From DAOTZS01 sp034434335 (GTDB lineage: Bacteria; Chloroflexota; Anaerolineae; CG2-30-64-16): a stretch of DNA of 9,849 bases. This document shows positions 1 through 6,016 of the stretch, in pieces. The stretch is taken from positions 1 to 9,849 of the forward strand of contig DAOTZS010000067.1 in NCBI GenBank assembly GCA_034434335.1, given 5' to 3'. The notes under the pieces are model-generated. The model was not told the DNA's origin. It saw nothing but the letters and a program-made list of their open reading frames with translations, and ran no database searches. The translations under genes were made by a program, and so were the position numbers. Each line of letters begins with the position of its first letter. The stretch's first letter is position 1.

Positions 1-1011
1 GGGGCTGACGAAGAAATCCACGTATGGTGAGCGGAGCGCCTTCCACAACCCCAGGTGACCACTGCGTTGGACCGTTGACACCTCGCTGGCGGCCAGGTCG
101 CCATGGCCATCAACAAAGAAGCTGTTGTTCCAGGAGAGCTCCATCAGATAGCCGAAGAAGGCACCCGCCAGTTTTTCCCCTGCTGTTTCCTCCTTTACTG
201 CTCGGCAGAAGCCGATCATGGCATCGGCGGCTACCTCGGCATAACAGGCATAGAAGTCTATGGTCTTCTGCTCTCGCCTGGGATCGCGAAACAGGTAGTG
301 GGTGGTATGAGACTGCTCGGCGGTCGAAGGCACCTCAGCCGTCTCAAAGGTCACGTCGGCGTCGCCCCAGGCCTTGCGGAGAGCATCGACGTCGTCGTGG
401 TAACGTCGGCGCAGCCACTGACGAAATGCGCGGCGCATGGGCTCGCTGAAGTCACCGCAGGCCAGATCCATCGAAGACCATGACTTGATCCACTCGCCGC
501 ACGTCCCGGTAGCCACCTGGTAGGCGATGACACGGTCGTACAGCCCGGTTGTCCGCAGGTGGTCAATATAGGCCCTCAGGAATTCCTGCACCTGGGATTG
601 CCACACCAGGGACGCATAGGAGGCCGAGGGGTAGGGACCATCGGTCAGCACTTCCAGTTCATCAGGGTAAGCCTTACTCCACCAGTCGTCGAGCAGGTAG
701 CGCGTCTCAAGGCCCATGCGCAGCAAGAAGAGGGCATCCGGATCCGCAGCCAGCACCGTCATCAGCCGCGGCGCGGTCTCCGTGAAATCGTACGGGCTCA
801 GGCTCCCCGGCCGTGGGCCGCGCCATTCGTAACCCACCGCATCGACAGAGTAGATGTGGATGCCGTTGCGCGCGAAGGCGCGCACGCTGTTTTGGATCGC
901 CTCTCTCCCTTGCGGGTCTACATAGCCCACCAGGTGGCAATTGGCAAAGGTGGGCCGATCGTCAAGAAACAACGTTGGCGTGCCGTGATGGATTCTAATG
1001 GTAGCTTTCAT
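1..1011 (-). CDS. GH42-like glycoside hydrolase, N-terminal part (runs off the left edge)
   Basis: The reading frame is open from an ATG at 1011 to base 1, giving 337 residues with no stop, so the C-terminus lies outside the window. Residues 24-62 resemble a TIM-barrel start, ending in NGIHIYSVDAVGYEW. The best family clue is at 190-217: an FRQWLRRRY segment followed by ALRKAWGD, which matches the GH42 pattern of FRxWLxxKY then ALNxxWG. Just before it, E173 in ATGTCGEW (166-174) sits where GH42 and related clan A enzymes carry the acid/base glutamate. The likely role is hydrolysis of a beta-galactoside or similar sugar; the substrate cannot be told. No signal peptide is visible, so a cytoplasmic site is likely. 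The start lies 6 bases after the VOC gene stop with no strong Shine-Dalgarno, suggesting translational coupling. A more distant clan A hydrolase family remains possible. Confidence 0.75.
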   Translation of the reverse strand, partial: MKATIRIHHGTPTLFLDDRPTFANCHLVGYVDPQGREAIQNSVRAFARNGIHIYSVDAVGYEWRGPRPGSLSPYDFTETAPRLMTVLAADPDALFLLRMGLETRYLLDDWWSKAYPDELEVLTDGPYPSASYASLVWQSQVQEFLRAYIDHLRTTGLYDRVIAYQVATGTCGEWIKSWSSMDLACGDFSEPMRRAFRQWLRRRYHDDVDALRKAWGDADVTFETAEVPSTAEQSHTTHYLFRDPRREQKTIDFYACYAEVAADAMIGFCRAVKEETAGEKLAGAFFGYLMELSWNNSFFVDGHGDLAASEVSTVQRSGHLGLWKALRSPYVDFFVSP

Positions 1012-1017
1012 GGTAAC

Positions 1018-1416
1018 CTAGCGCGGGGGTGTCAGCCATTGGACGTATTCCAGCACATTGCCGTCCGGGTCCTCAATGTAGGCCCAGCGAGCTACATCCG
1101 GCAGGAAGAGGGGCCCTTCAAAGGGGCGCAGGCCATGGTCGGCCAGGGCCGCCAGGGCTGCCTCCAGATCGGGCACGCGCAGTGCCAGGTGAGGGCTGTT
1201 GGTGGCGCGCAGCCGCCGCCCCAAGGCGGGCGGGGTGGCCTGGTCGAGCTTTTGCAAGAGTTCCAGGGTTGCCCCGCCCAGGTCCAGGAAGGCGAAGGCC
1301 TCGCCATGTTCTTCATCTACTGTGCGGGAGAGCAGAGGCAGTCCTATGACCTGAGTGTAGAAGACCAGCGACCGGTCCAGGTCGCTCACCTCAAAGGCGA
1401 AGTGATCCAGTTGCAT
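1018..1416 (-). CDS. VOC-superfamily (glyoxalase/dioxygenase fold) protein
   Basis: This 132-residue protein is the usual size for a single-domain member with two beta-alpha-beta-beta-beta modules. The first module starts with LDHFAFEVSDLDRSLVFY (3-20), the second at SPHLALRVPDLEAALAAL (74-91). Four candidate metal ligands occupy the classic places: H5, E52 (in ATLELLQ), H76 and E123 (in DPDGNVLEYVQW). That arrangement matches glyoxalase I-like and related lyases or isomerases, but the reaction cannot be assigned from sequence alone. The start is well supported: AGGAGAG (reverse complement of 1423-1429) lies 6 bases before the ATG. The gene sits 20 bases after the GH172 gene and 6 bases before the GH42-like gene, so it is almost certainly co-transcribed with both and may handle a sugar-derived or aldehyde intermediate; that last point is inference. 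Confidence 0.85.
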   Translation of the reverse strand: MQLDHFAFEVSDLDRSLVFYTQVIGLPLLSRTVDEEHGEAFAFLDLGGATLELLQKLDQATPPALGRRLRATNSPHLALRVPDLEAALAALADHGLRPFEGPLFLPDVARWAYIEDPDGNVLEYVQWLTPPR

Positions 1417-1436
1417 GGTTCTCTCTCCTGGCCGCT

Positions 1437-2534
1437 TCAGATGACCTCGAGGCTGTTGAGGTCGGGCAGGGGCGGGAAGGCCGCATGCGGTTCGGCCTGA
1501 TACCAGAAAGCCGTGGAGGCGATGTCATCCTGGAGGGGCAGATAGCGGGGCTGCCCACCCAACGGGGACCGCCACCCCAGCGCCTGGATCGTCACCCGCA
1601 GGTCGTGCTGAAAACGGATCGGGTCCATGATGTGCCAGCGGTACATGCCGAAGCGCTGTTGGCTGCGGTAGAGGCCGTCGGGTTTGATCACCTGGGGCAG
1701 GCCGCTGAAAGGCGCAGAGAAGATGCAATATTGGCCCTGCGGCTGCTCGAAGTCCCAGGCGCCGCCGAAGTAGTCTTCGGTGCCGGTGCCGCAGATGGTG
1801 GGGAATTCGCCGTCGCCATCAATGTAGAATTTGACCTCCCCCTCGCCCCACCACCCGTTGTTGTGGACACCCCAGGCGATATAAGTGCCTACGTAGTGGC
1901 CCTGGCCGCGGATGCCATCCACGATGGTGTGTACCTGCATGTAGGGCAGGGGGTTGTTGCGCCGCCACTGGGCGTGGAAGTAACCCACCTCATCGGGCAC
2001 ATCCGTGAGGGTGTAGGTGATCTGGTAGTAGAAGCCGCGGATTTCGTCAGGTGCCAGGTTCTCCACCGTGATGCGGGCGTGGCGGCGGAAGGGCATCTCC
2101 CAGTAGCTGTTAAAGCCGCCGGCGGGGTTGACGGCAATGGGGAGGGAGGCGATGTTGGCACGCTCACACCAGCCCATACAGAAGAAATCGCCCAGGGGTG
2201 TCTCCACGCTGGGCGTGGGCTCGTCGTCCCAGTAGATGCGCCACACAATGCGTCGCCAGGCGCTGGGGTGGACAGTGAGCCAGATGTGCTGGATGGCGCC
2301 GGGGCCGGCGATGTCGGCCAGGGTCACTGTGCTACAGCCCGGCAGGGTGATACAGGGGGAGATCTTCCAGCCGCGCCCCAGCTCGCGCGCGGCCACCGCA
2401 CCGGCACCTTCTGTTGCCATGCCGCCCTGTCCCTTGGCACCGGTGGGGTTTTCGGCGCTGATAGAACGCGTCTGGGCATGGGAAAGCAGCGGCAGATTGC
2501 CAAGATGTAAGCCAAGACCGTTGAAGCGAACCAT
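1437..2534 (-). CDS. DUF2961 / glycoside hydrolase family 172 protein
   Basis: This 365-residue protein carries the hallmarks of DUF2961, now classed as GH172, whose characterised member acts on difructose anhydride and on fructofuranosides and arabinofuranosides. Near the N-terminus AENPTGAKGQGG (28-38) is the typical family opening. IQHIWLTV (81-88) and the acidic RIYWDDEPTPSVETPLGDFF (99-118) build the first jelly-roll sheet. The second conserved block is WWGEGEVKFYIDGD (228-241) followed by GTGTEDYFGGAW (249-260). E231 or E233 and E253 are the best candidates for the catalytic pair, about 20-22 residues apart; exact assignment needs a structural alignment. No signal peptide is seen. The start is fixed by AAGGAG (reverse complement of 2543-2548), 8 bases before the ATG. 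The gene leads the VOC and GH42-like genes. The substrate is unknown, and GH172 members vary in specificity. Confidence 0.9.
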   Translation of the reverse strand: MVRFNGLGLHLGNLPLLSHAQTRSISAENPTGAKGQGGMATEGAGAVAARELGRGWKISPCITLPGCSTVTLADIAGPGAIQHIWLTVHPSAWRRIVWRIYWDDEPTPSVETPLGDFFCMGWCERANIASLPIAVNPAGGFNSYWEMPFRRHARITVENLAPDEIRGFYYQITYTLTDVPDEVGYFHAQWRRNNPLPYMQVHTIVDGIRGQGHYVGTYIAWGVHNNGWWGEGEVKFYIDGDGEFPTICGTGTEDYFGGAWDFEQPQGQYCIFSAPFSGLPQVIKPDGLYRSQQRFGMYRWHIMDPIRFQHDLRVTIQALGWRSPLGGQPRYLPLQDDIASTAFWYQAEPHAAFPPLPDLNSLEVI

Positions 2535-2542
2535 TGTTGCAG

Positions 2543-2548
2543 CTCCTT
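2543..2548 (-). promoter_or_regulatory. Ribosome binding site of the GH172 gene
   Basis: The reverse complement reads AAGGAG, 8 bases before the ATG at 2534. It is one of the clearest Shine-Dalgarno sequences in the window and fixes the start of the left cluster. No convincing -35/-10 pair could be found in the bases upstream of it (2549-2726). Confidence 0.8.
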
Positions 2549-2620
2549 TCGATGTCTAAAGGTAACTATTCAGGCGGTGACTGGAAGGGCCACGCCGAGG
2601 GCTCGCGGTGATGCGCACAT

Positions 2621-2650
2621 GAGGGGTGTCGGCCTCCGCCGACACCCCTC
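2621..2650. repeat. Perfect 13-bp inverted repeat (hairpin) between nadE and the GH172 gene
   Basis: Arm 2621-2633 (GAGGGGTGTCGGC) is the exact reverse complement of 2638-2650, with a 4-base loop CTCC. It lies about 77 bases past the nadE stop and 87 bases before the GH172 start. It could end the SUF/nadE transcript, but no run of T follows on the minus strand, so it is not a textbook Rho-independent terminator. A dispersed intergenic palindrome or an mRNA-stabilising hairpin is equally possible. Confidence 0.8.
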
Positions 2651-2657
2651 GGGCCGA

Positions 2658-2689
2658 GCCCTTCGGGGCGAGGCCTGGCACGAAGTGCC
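2658..2689. repeat. Two further small hairpins next to the 13-bp palindrome
   Basis: GCCC-TTCG-GGGC (2658-2669) forms a short stem which, read on the plus strand, carries the very stable C(UUCG)G tetraloop. GGCAC-GAA-GTGCC (2677-2689) forms a 5-bp stem that can be extended by CCT/AGG around one bulged C. With the 13-bp hairpin they make three structures in a row within about 70 bases, downstream of nadE. Confidence 0.6.
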
Positions 2690-2726
2690 CAGGGAGGGCG
2701 ATTTCAATCGGCCTGAACAGCTACGT

Positions 2727-3728
2727 CTAAAGTTGGGGAACGGCCGGCAAGGCTGACAGGTAGCGAGAGCGACGGGTTAGCATCTCTACATAACGTACCT
2801 GTGCTGTCGGAAGGCCCAGCTCAGTGGCGATGGCCTCGACACCCATCCCGTGCTCCAGCCGCCACAGCACCCGGTCCAGCGTGCAGTAATCCATTCCTAT
2901 CGCCTGCTCATCGGTCAGGCCGGGCAATAGATCGGGCGATGGGGAGCGGGTTACGATCTCGTCAGGCACCCCCAGGTAGGCCGCCAGGGCGCGCACCTGC
3001 GTTTTGTAGAGTGAGGCCAGCGGAGTGATGTCCGCCGCGGGGTCGCCGTATTTCACGAAGAAGCCCACGGCCAGCTCGGTCTTGTTAGCGGTGCCGGCCA
3101 CCAGCAGGTTATGCAGCTCGGCATGGTAATAAAGCACCGTCATCCGCAGCCGCACCTTGACCCGGTGATAGGCCACCGCCTGGTTGAGCCAGGGGCCCCG
3201 CAGCCCGCGCGTGCCGACCATGACGGCTGAAAAGGGGGTCTCACCTTCGCCCAGGGTTTCGCGGTACTGAGCGTAGTAGCGCTGTACCATCCTCGCCTGA
3301 AGGCGGCGGGTGGGGAGCAGCCACAGCGGCACCTGCCAGTACACGCCCAGCCAGCCCAGCAGCGGCGTCAACCCAACGATTTGGTAGCGGATGCCCAGCC
3401 CCCGGGCCAGCTTGCGGGCCAGTCGTCGGCTCTCCGGTGCGCTGTCCCGCTCGGGCAGGATCATCCCCAGCACCCGCTCTGGCCCCAGGCCCCGGGCTGC
3501 CAGGGTGGCCACCACCGCCGAATCTATGCCCCCGCTCAGCCCGACGATCACCCCTTCCCGGCGGAAATCGTCAACTGCCTGGCAGATGAAGGTGGTCAGG
3601 CTATGGGTTACTTCTGCTGGCTCGATACGCAGTTCATCCACACAGGGAATACCCCTCGTACTCCCCAGGCTTTCGCTGTGCACACCCCCCTCGGAGGTCA
3701 ACGCCGGTCCCAGAGGCCGCTCAGCCAC
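2727..3728 (-). CDS. nadE: NH3-dependent NAD synthase (NadE family) with an enlarged central segment
   Basis: The PP-loop signature GLSGGIDSAV (63-72) marks an ATP-pyrophosphatase, and the C-terminal half is distinctly NadE: AGTANKTELAVGFFVKYGD (211-229), DITPLASLYKTQV (233-245), and LTDEQAIGMDYCTLD (271-285). The enzyme would adenylate nicotinic acid adenine dinucleotide and amidate it with ammonia, the last step of NAD synthesis. No glutaminase (nitrilase) domain is present. The segment between the strand ending near 118 and VKVRLRM (190-196) is about 73 residues, roughly double that of short bacterial NadE proteins, and contains a hydrophobic stretch (LLGWLGVYWQVPLWLLP, 123-139). The usual GN..AR.RM motif has become HRVKVRLRM. 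The start is uncertain: the 333-residue frame begins with GTG at 3728 inside the DUF59 gene; TTG at 3701 (overlapping its stop as TTGA) or GTG at 3683, preceded by a G-rich run, would also leave the domain intact. Confidence 0.88.
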   Translation of the reverse strand: MAERPLGPALTSEGGVHSESLGSTRGIPCVDELRIEPAEVTHSLTTFICQAVDDFRREGVIVGLSGGIDSAVVATLAARGLGPERVLGMILPERDSAPESRRLARKLARGLGIRYQIVGLTPLLGWLGVYWQVPLWLLPTRRLQARMVQRYYAQYRETLGEGETPFSAVMVGTRGLRGPWLNQAVAYHRVKVRLRMTVLYYHAELHNLLVAGTANKTELAVGFFVKYGDPAADITPLASLYKTQVRALAAYLGVPDEIVTRSPSPDLLPGLTDEQAIGMDYCTLDRVLWRLEHGMGVEAIATELGLPTAQVRYVEMLTRRSRYLSALPAVPQL

Positions 3729-4012
3729 GACTGCCAGTCATCGGCCGCGGCAGGCGGCTGCCACGGCTCGTCCAGCAGGTTGACCTGCACCTCTGTCACA
3801 CCGGGCAACGCAGCGACCGCCCGTTGCACCTGCCAGGCGATCAGGCCGGCCAGCGGACAGCCGGGCGCGGTGAGCACGAGCTGGACGGTCACCTGGCCAT
3901 CGGCGATCTCGATCCGCTTCACCATGCCCAGGTCCACCACGCTGGCGCCCAGTTCCGGGTCGTATACCTGGCGCAGGGCCTCGCGCACGGCCTCCTCGGT
4001 CAGCTCGCTCAT
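3698..4012 (-). CDS. DUF59/MIP18-family Fe-S assembly factor (SufT-like)
   Basis: This 104-residue protein is a single DUF59 domain. The conserved block VYDPELGASVVDLGMVKRIE (16-35) and TAPGCPLA (48-55) are both family signatures, and C52 is the conserved reactive cysteine of the group. A DEPW motif follows at 81-84, matching the usual E-P-x-W ending. Members (SufT, PaaD, eukaryotic CIAO2/MIP18) help in Fe-S cluster maturation or in delivering clusters to target proteins. The location, 3 bases after sufB and downstream of sufC, supports an Fe-S role over a phenylacetate-pathway role. The start is supported by GGAGG (reverse complement of 4021-4025), 8 bases before the ATG. An out-of-frame ATG at 4019 overlaps the sufB stop and was not chosen. 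The C-terminus is slightly extended and rich in tryptophan (W84, W93, W96, W101). Confidence 0.88.
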   Translation of the reverse strand: MSELTEEAVREALRQVYDPELGASVVDLGMVKRIEIADGQVTVQLVLTAPGCPLAGLIAWQVQRAVAALPGVTEVQVNLLDEPWQPPAAADDWQSWLSGLWDRR

Positions 4013-4015
4013 CCC

Positions 4016-5008
4016 TCATCCCTCCCCCAACATGCCGCGGATGATCACATCCACGGCTGTGTCCTCGTCCAGGCCGCGCGCCATCAGCGTCTCCAGCTCC
4101 TTGTGGTTGACCGCGCCGATAGACGCCTCGTGAGTCACCTGGGCGCGGTCGTTGCGCACCAGTACGATGGGCGTGTTGCGCGCGATGGCATCTCCGCGCA
4201 CGATCTCGGTGCAGTCCATGTGGCCGCGCGCGGCCGGCGCATTGCCCTCGGCCGTGGTGTACACCTCGCTCACGGCCGCATCGCGCACTGCGATGCGCGT
4301 CTTGGTCAGCCCGCGCGCGCCTTCGCCGTCCAGATGCAGTGTCTCGTTTACCCGCAGATGGTCATCCCCCTGGCCGTAGGCTTTGGTGGAGAGCTCGGCC
4401 ACGCCGTGCTCACCTATGGTCACGTCGTAGTCAAACTCCAGCCGGCCCACCCGGCCCTGCACCAGGTTGAAGCTGGTGAAGAAACGGCCTCCAGCGTCCA
4501 CCGTCACGCGTGCCTTCGGCAGCACCTCGATGCCACCGTGCGGGCCGTGATAGTGCGACTCGCGGTACTGCATCGTGGCGCCCGGCCCCACGTGGATGCG
4601 CGCGTCCATGATGTGCTTGAGCCGGAGTGCGTTGGGGAAGGTGCAGTGGGCGATGAACTCAACCCGCGCGCCGGCGCCGATCTCGTAGTCGGCCTCGATG
4701 CGCTGCACCCCCTCGGCGGGCAACATGCCAAAGCACAGGTGCACCGGCCGCTCGATCTGCGCGGCCGGCTCCACGGCGATACGTGCCCGTACACCATCTG
4801 GCAACGCCTCGGCCTCGAAGTGGATCCCCGGCACCTCGTTGGCGGCCAGTACGCGGTTGGCGCTCACGACCAGGATAGCGGCCTTTGGGGCGCGCAGGAC
4901 ACTCGGGTCGCCGCCGGCCTGGCTGTAGGCTTCCAGCATGGCCTCGTATTCCGCAGCCCAGCCGGGCGCGGGGGCCGTGGGGCGATGGGGTTTGGCATCG
5001 CTAGCCAT
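4016..5008 (-). CDS. sufB: SufB/SufD-family scaffold protein of a minimal SUF system (SufB/SmsB-like)
   Basis: This 330-residue protein is the scaffold partner of the SufC ATPase and would hold the nascent Fe-S cluster in the cytoplasm. It has the right-handed beta-helix core of the family, at about 85-260, and the characteristic end VTHEASIGAVNHKELETLMA (291-310) followed by RGLDEDTAVDVIIRGML. C266 in GHMDCTEIVRGD corresponds by motif to E. coli SufB Cys405 (QCDSMLIG), and H293-E294 to the HEA motif of SufB, so it is SufB-like and not SufD-like. It is much shorter than E. coli SufB (about 495 residues) because the long N-terminal region is missing, as in archaeal and SmsB-type proteins. I chose the ATG at 5008 because GGAGGT (reverse complement of 5013-5018) lies 4 bases upstream; an in-frame ATG at 5026 places that site inside the gene. 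No SufD is present. Confidence 0.9.
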   Translation of the reverse strand: MASDAKPHRPTAPAPGWAAEYEAMLEAYSQAGGDPSVLRAPKAAILVVSANRVLAANEVPGIHFEAEALPDGVRARIAVEPAAQIERPVHLCFGMLPAEGVQRIEADYEIGAGARVEFIAHCTFPNALRLKHIMDARIHVGPGATMQYRESHYHGPHGGIEVLPKARVTVDAGGRFFTSFNLVQGRVGRLEFDYDVTIGEHGVAELSTKAYGQGDDHLRVNETLHLDGEGARGLTKTRIAVRDAAVSEVYTTAEGNAPAARGHMDCTEIVRGDAIARNTPIVLVRNDRAQVTHEASIGAVNHKELETLMARGLDEDTAVDVIIRGMLGEG

Positions 5009-5012
5009 GGTT

Positions 5013-5018
5013 ACCTCC
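5013..5018 (-). promoter_or_regulatory. Ribosome binding site that fixes the sufB start
   Basis: The reverse complement reads GGAGGT, an ideal Shine-Dalgarno, followed by AACC and the ATG at 5008. It rules in favour of the 330-residue SufB and against the in-frame ATG at 5026, which abuts the sufC stop. Confidence 0.85.
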
Positions 5019-5026
5019 AGATACAC

Positions 5027-5833
5027 CTAACCCCTTGGCCCTTTTCCCTGCGAGAGAAGGGTGAGGTCTTGTTCCGCCGCCAGGGCAATCCGTTCTCCTT
5101 CCGGCCATGGTTGCGCGCCCAGGGCCTCTACGTGCGGCCGGCAGCGTCGGCCGTAAAAGGCACGCGCGTCATCGGGGCTGCCCGAGAAGACGATGCTGCC
5201 CTGGCACATCAGCGAGGCCGAGTCGGCCACGGTCAACATCTCATCGCGATGGGTAATGAGCAACACGGCCGTGCCCTGGTCGGCCATGCGCCGGATCAGC
5301 GCGGCGATGTCGCCCAGGGTCAGGGTGTCTACGCCCGAATCCGGTTCGTCGAGGATGGCCAGCTTGGGCCGCATGGCAAACACCGACGCCAGCTCGATCC
5401 GCTTGCGTTCGCCGCCCGAAAGGGCGTGGTTGACTGGCCGCTTGAGATAGACCGCCGGTGGCAGGGCCACCGCTTCCAGCGCGGCCGCGATGCGGGCCGG
5501 GTCGGCATCGCGCGCGCCCAGGGCCAGGTACGCGCCGACCGGCAGGCCCTCGAAGCGCGCTGGCTCCTGCCAGGCCAGCGTCAGGCCCAGCCGGGCCCGC
5601 TCGGTGATGCTGAGGCCGGTGATATCCTGGCCGGCAAACCAGATGCGCCCTTCATTGGGCGTGTAGCCCGCGCAGCCCATCAGCGCGTAGGCCAGGGACG
5701 ACTTGCCCGAGCCGTTGAGGCCCAGCAGGCCGTGCACCTCGCCCGGCTGCACGGCCAGGTTGACGCGGCGCAGGATGTCGTAGCCCTCGCGGCGCAGACT
5801 GAGATTTTCAACTCGCAATAAAGGTTCAGCCAT
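5027..5833 (-). CDS. sufC: SufC-type ABC ATPase of Fe-S cluster assembly
   Basis: This 268-residue soluble ATPase would drive the conformational change of its SufB partner. Walker A is GLNGSGKS (38-45), the Q-loop lies in TLAWQEPARFEGLPV (85-99), the signature is LSGGERKRIE (138-147), Walker B is LAILDEPDSGVD (158-169) and the switch histidine is H195 in LITHRDE. LDEPDSGVD and the W-Q-E-P-x-x-x-E-G pattern are diagnostic of SufC among ABC ATPases. The frame is open up to 6001, but the domain begins right after the ATG at 5833 and the upstream codons read through a palindrome, so 5833 is the start; GGAAG lies 7 bases before it. The stop is 18 bases before the sufB start. The last dozen residues (LTLLSQGKGPRG) are encoded by an intergenic-type palindrome, so the C-terminus appears to have been extended or replaced by a repeat. 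Confidence 0.92.
   Translation of the reverse strand: MAEPLLRVENLSLRREGYDILRRVNLAVQPGEVHGLLGLNGSGKSSLAYALMGCAGYTPNEGRIWFAGQDITGLSITERARLGLTLAWQEPARFEGLPVGAYLALGARDADPARIAAALEAVALPPAVYLKRPVNHALSGGERKRIELASVFAMRPKLAILDEPDSGVDTLTLGDIAALIRRMADQGTAVLLITHRDEMLTVADSASLMCQGSIVFSGSPDDARAFYGRRCRPHVEALGAQPWPEGERIALAAEQDLTLLSQGKGPRG
5039..5061. repeat. Palindromic repeat inside the 3' end of sufC
   Basis: Arms 5039-5046 (CCCTTTTC) and 5054-5061 (GAGAAGGG) pair over 8 positions with one G-T wobble around a 7-base loop. On the minus strand the surrounding text (CTCACCCTTCTCTCGCAGGG and on to GGGTTAGGTG) resembles the CTCACCCT...GGGTTAGGG-type palindromes scattered between genes in many bacteria. Here it supplies the last 12 codons and the stop of sufC. 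The pairing is visible directly; the idea that it is a dispersed repeat is inference. Confidence 0.6.
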
Positions 5834-5895
5834 AACGTTGCTTCCGCTTCGCCGAGGATTTCCGGACCTCCGGCGACTTCTGGCGACACCCACAT

Positions 5896-5916
5896 CTTCC
5901 CCGCAAGGCGGGGAAG
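5896..5916. repeat. 9-bp GC-rich inverted repeat upstream of sufC
   Basis: CTTCCCCGC (5896-5904) and GCGGGGAAG (5908-5916) are exact reverse complements around the 3-base loop AAG. With its flanks (a CCCCTATTCCCTTCCCCGCC-type reading on the minus strand) it looks like a dispersed intergenic palindrome of the same general style as the one at the sufC 3' end. It could also act as a processing or attenuation hairpin in the padR-sufC leader. Confidence 0.7.
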
Positions 5917-5968
5917 GGAATAGGGGGATGGGGCGATACGCCCTAAAGTGCGTAACTCCTGTGAATAA

Positions 5969-5999
5969 GCCCAATGGTTTACCGTCAAGCTGATTGGGC
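5969..5999 (-). repeat. 7-bp inverted repeat just downstream of padR
   Basis: GCCCAAT (5969-5975) and ATTGGGC (5993-5999) are exact reverse complements with a 17-base loop, starting 18 bases past the padR stop. No T-run follows on the minus strand, so a terminator is not convincing. It could be a weak attenuator or a protein-binding site. Confidence 0.4.
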
Positions 6000-6016
6000 A
6001 CCCATGGCCGGGCGGC

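Larger units (their letters stand above)
5834..6016. other. 183-base gap between padR and sufC
   Basis: No gene was found here. The gap contains two inverted repeats (5896-5916 and 5969-5999, listed separately) and a duplicated short motif (GGCGACTTC then TGGCGACAC near 5872-5889). A TTGACG on the minus strand (5988-5983) is followed at a poor 15-base distance by TATTCA, too weak to call a promoter, so whether sufC has its own promoter is open. Several in-frame codons upstream of the sufC ATG are open but look non-coding. Confidence 0.5.

Noticed and set aside
559..1500. A 313-codon open frame on the plus strand across the GH42-like and VOC genes
   Set aside because: It spans two supported genes in antisense with low-complexity composition and no motif.
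1485..2510. A 341-codon open frame on the plus strand opposite the GH172 gene
   Set aside because: It is the antisense shadow of a gene with clear family motifs and shows no domain of its own.
2621..2650. The 13-bp palindrome as a CRISPR repeat or attachment site
   Set aside because: There is only one copy in the window, no spacer pattern and no integrase or cas gene.
3824..5821. A 665-codon open frame on the plus strand opposite sufB and sufC
   Set aside because: It lies antisense to two well-supported genes, has no recognisable domain, is rich in His, Arg, Ala and Gly as expected from a reversed high-GC coding frame, and has no ribosome binding site.
5962..5988. A possible minus-strand promoter for sufC (TTGACG with TATTCA)
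   Set aside because: The spacing is only 15 bases and the -10 matches the consensus at three of six positions.
5834..6001. A 56-residue N-terminal extension of SufC
   Set aside because: The codons read through a palindrome and an Arg/Ser-rich stretch; the SufC domain begins directly after the ATG at 5833, as in normal-length family members.
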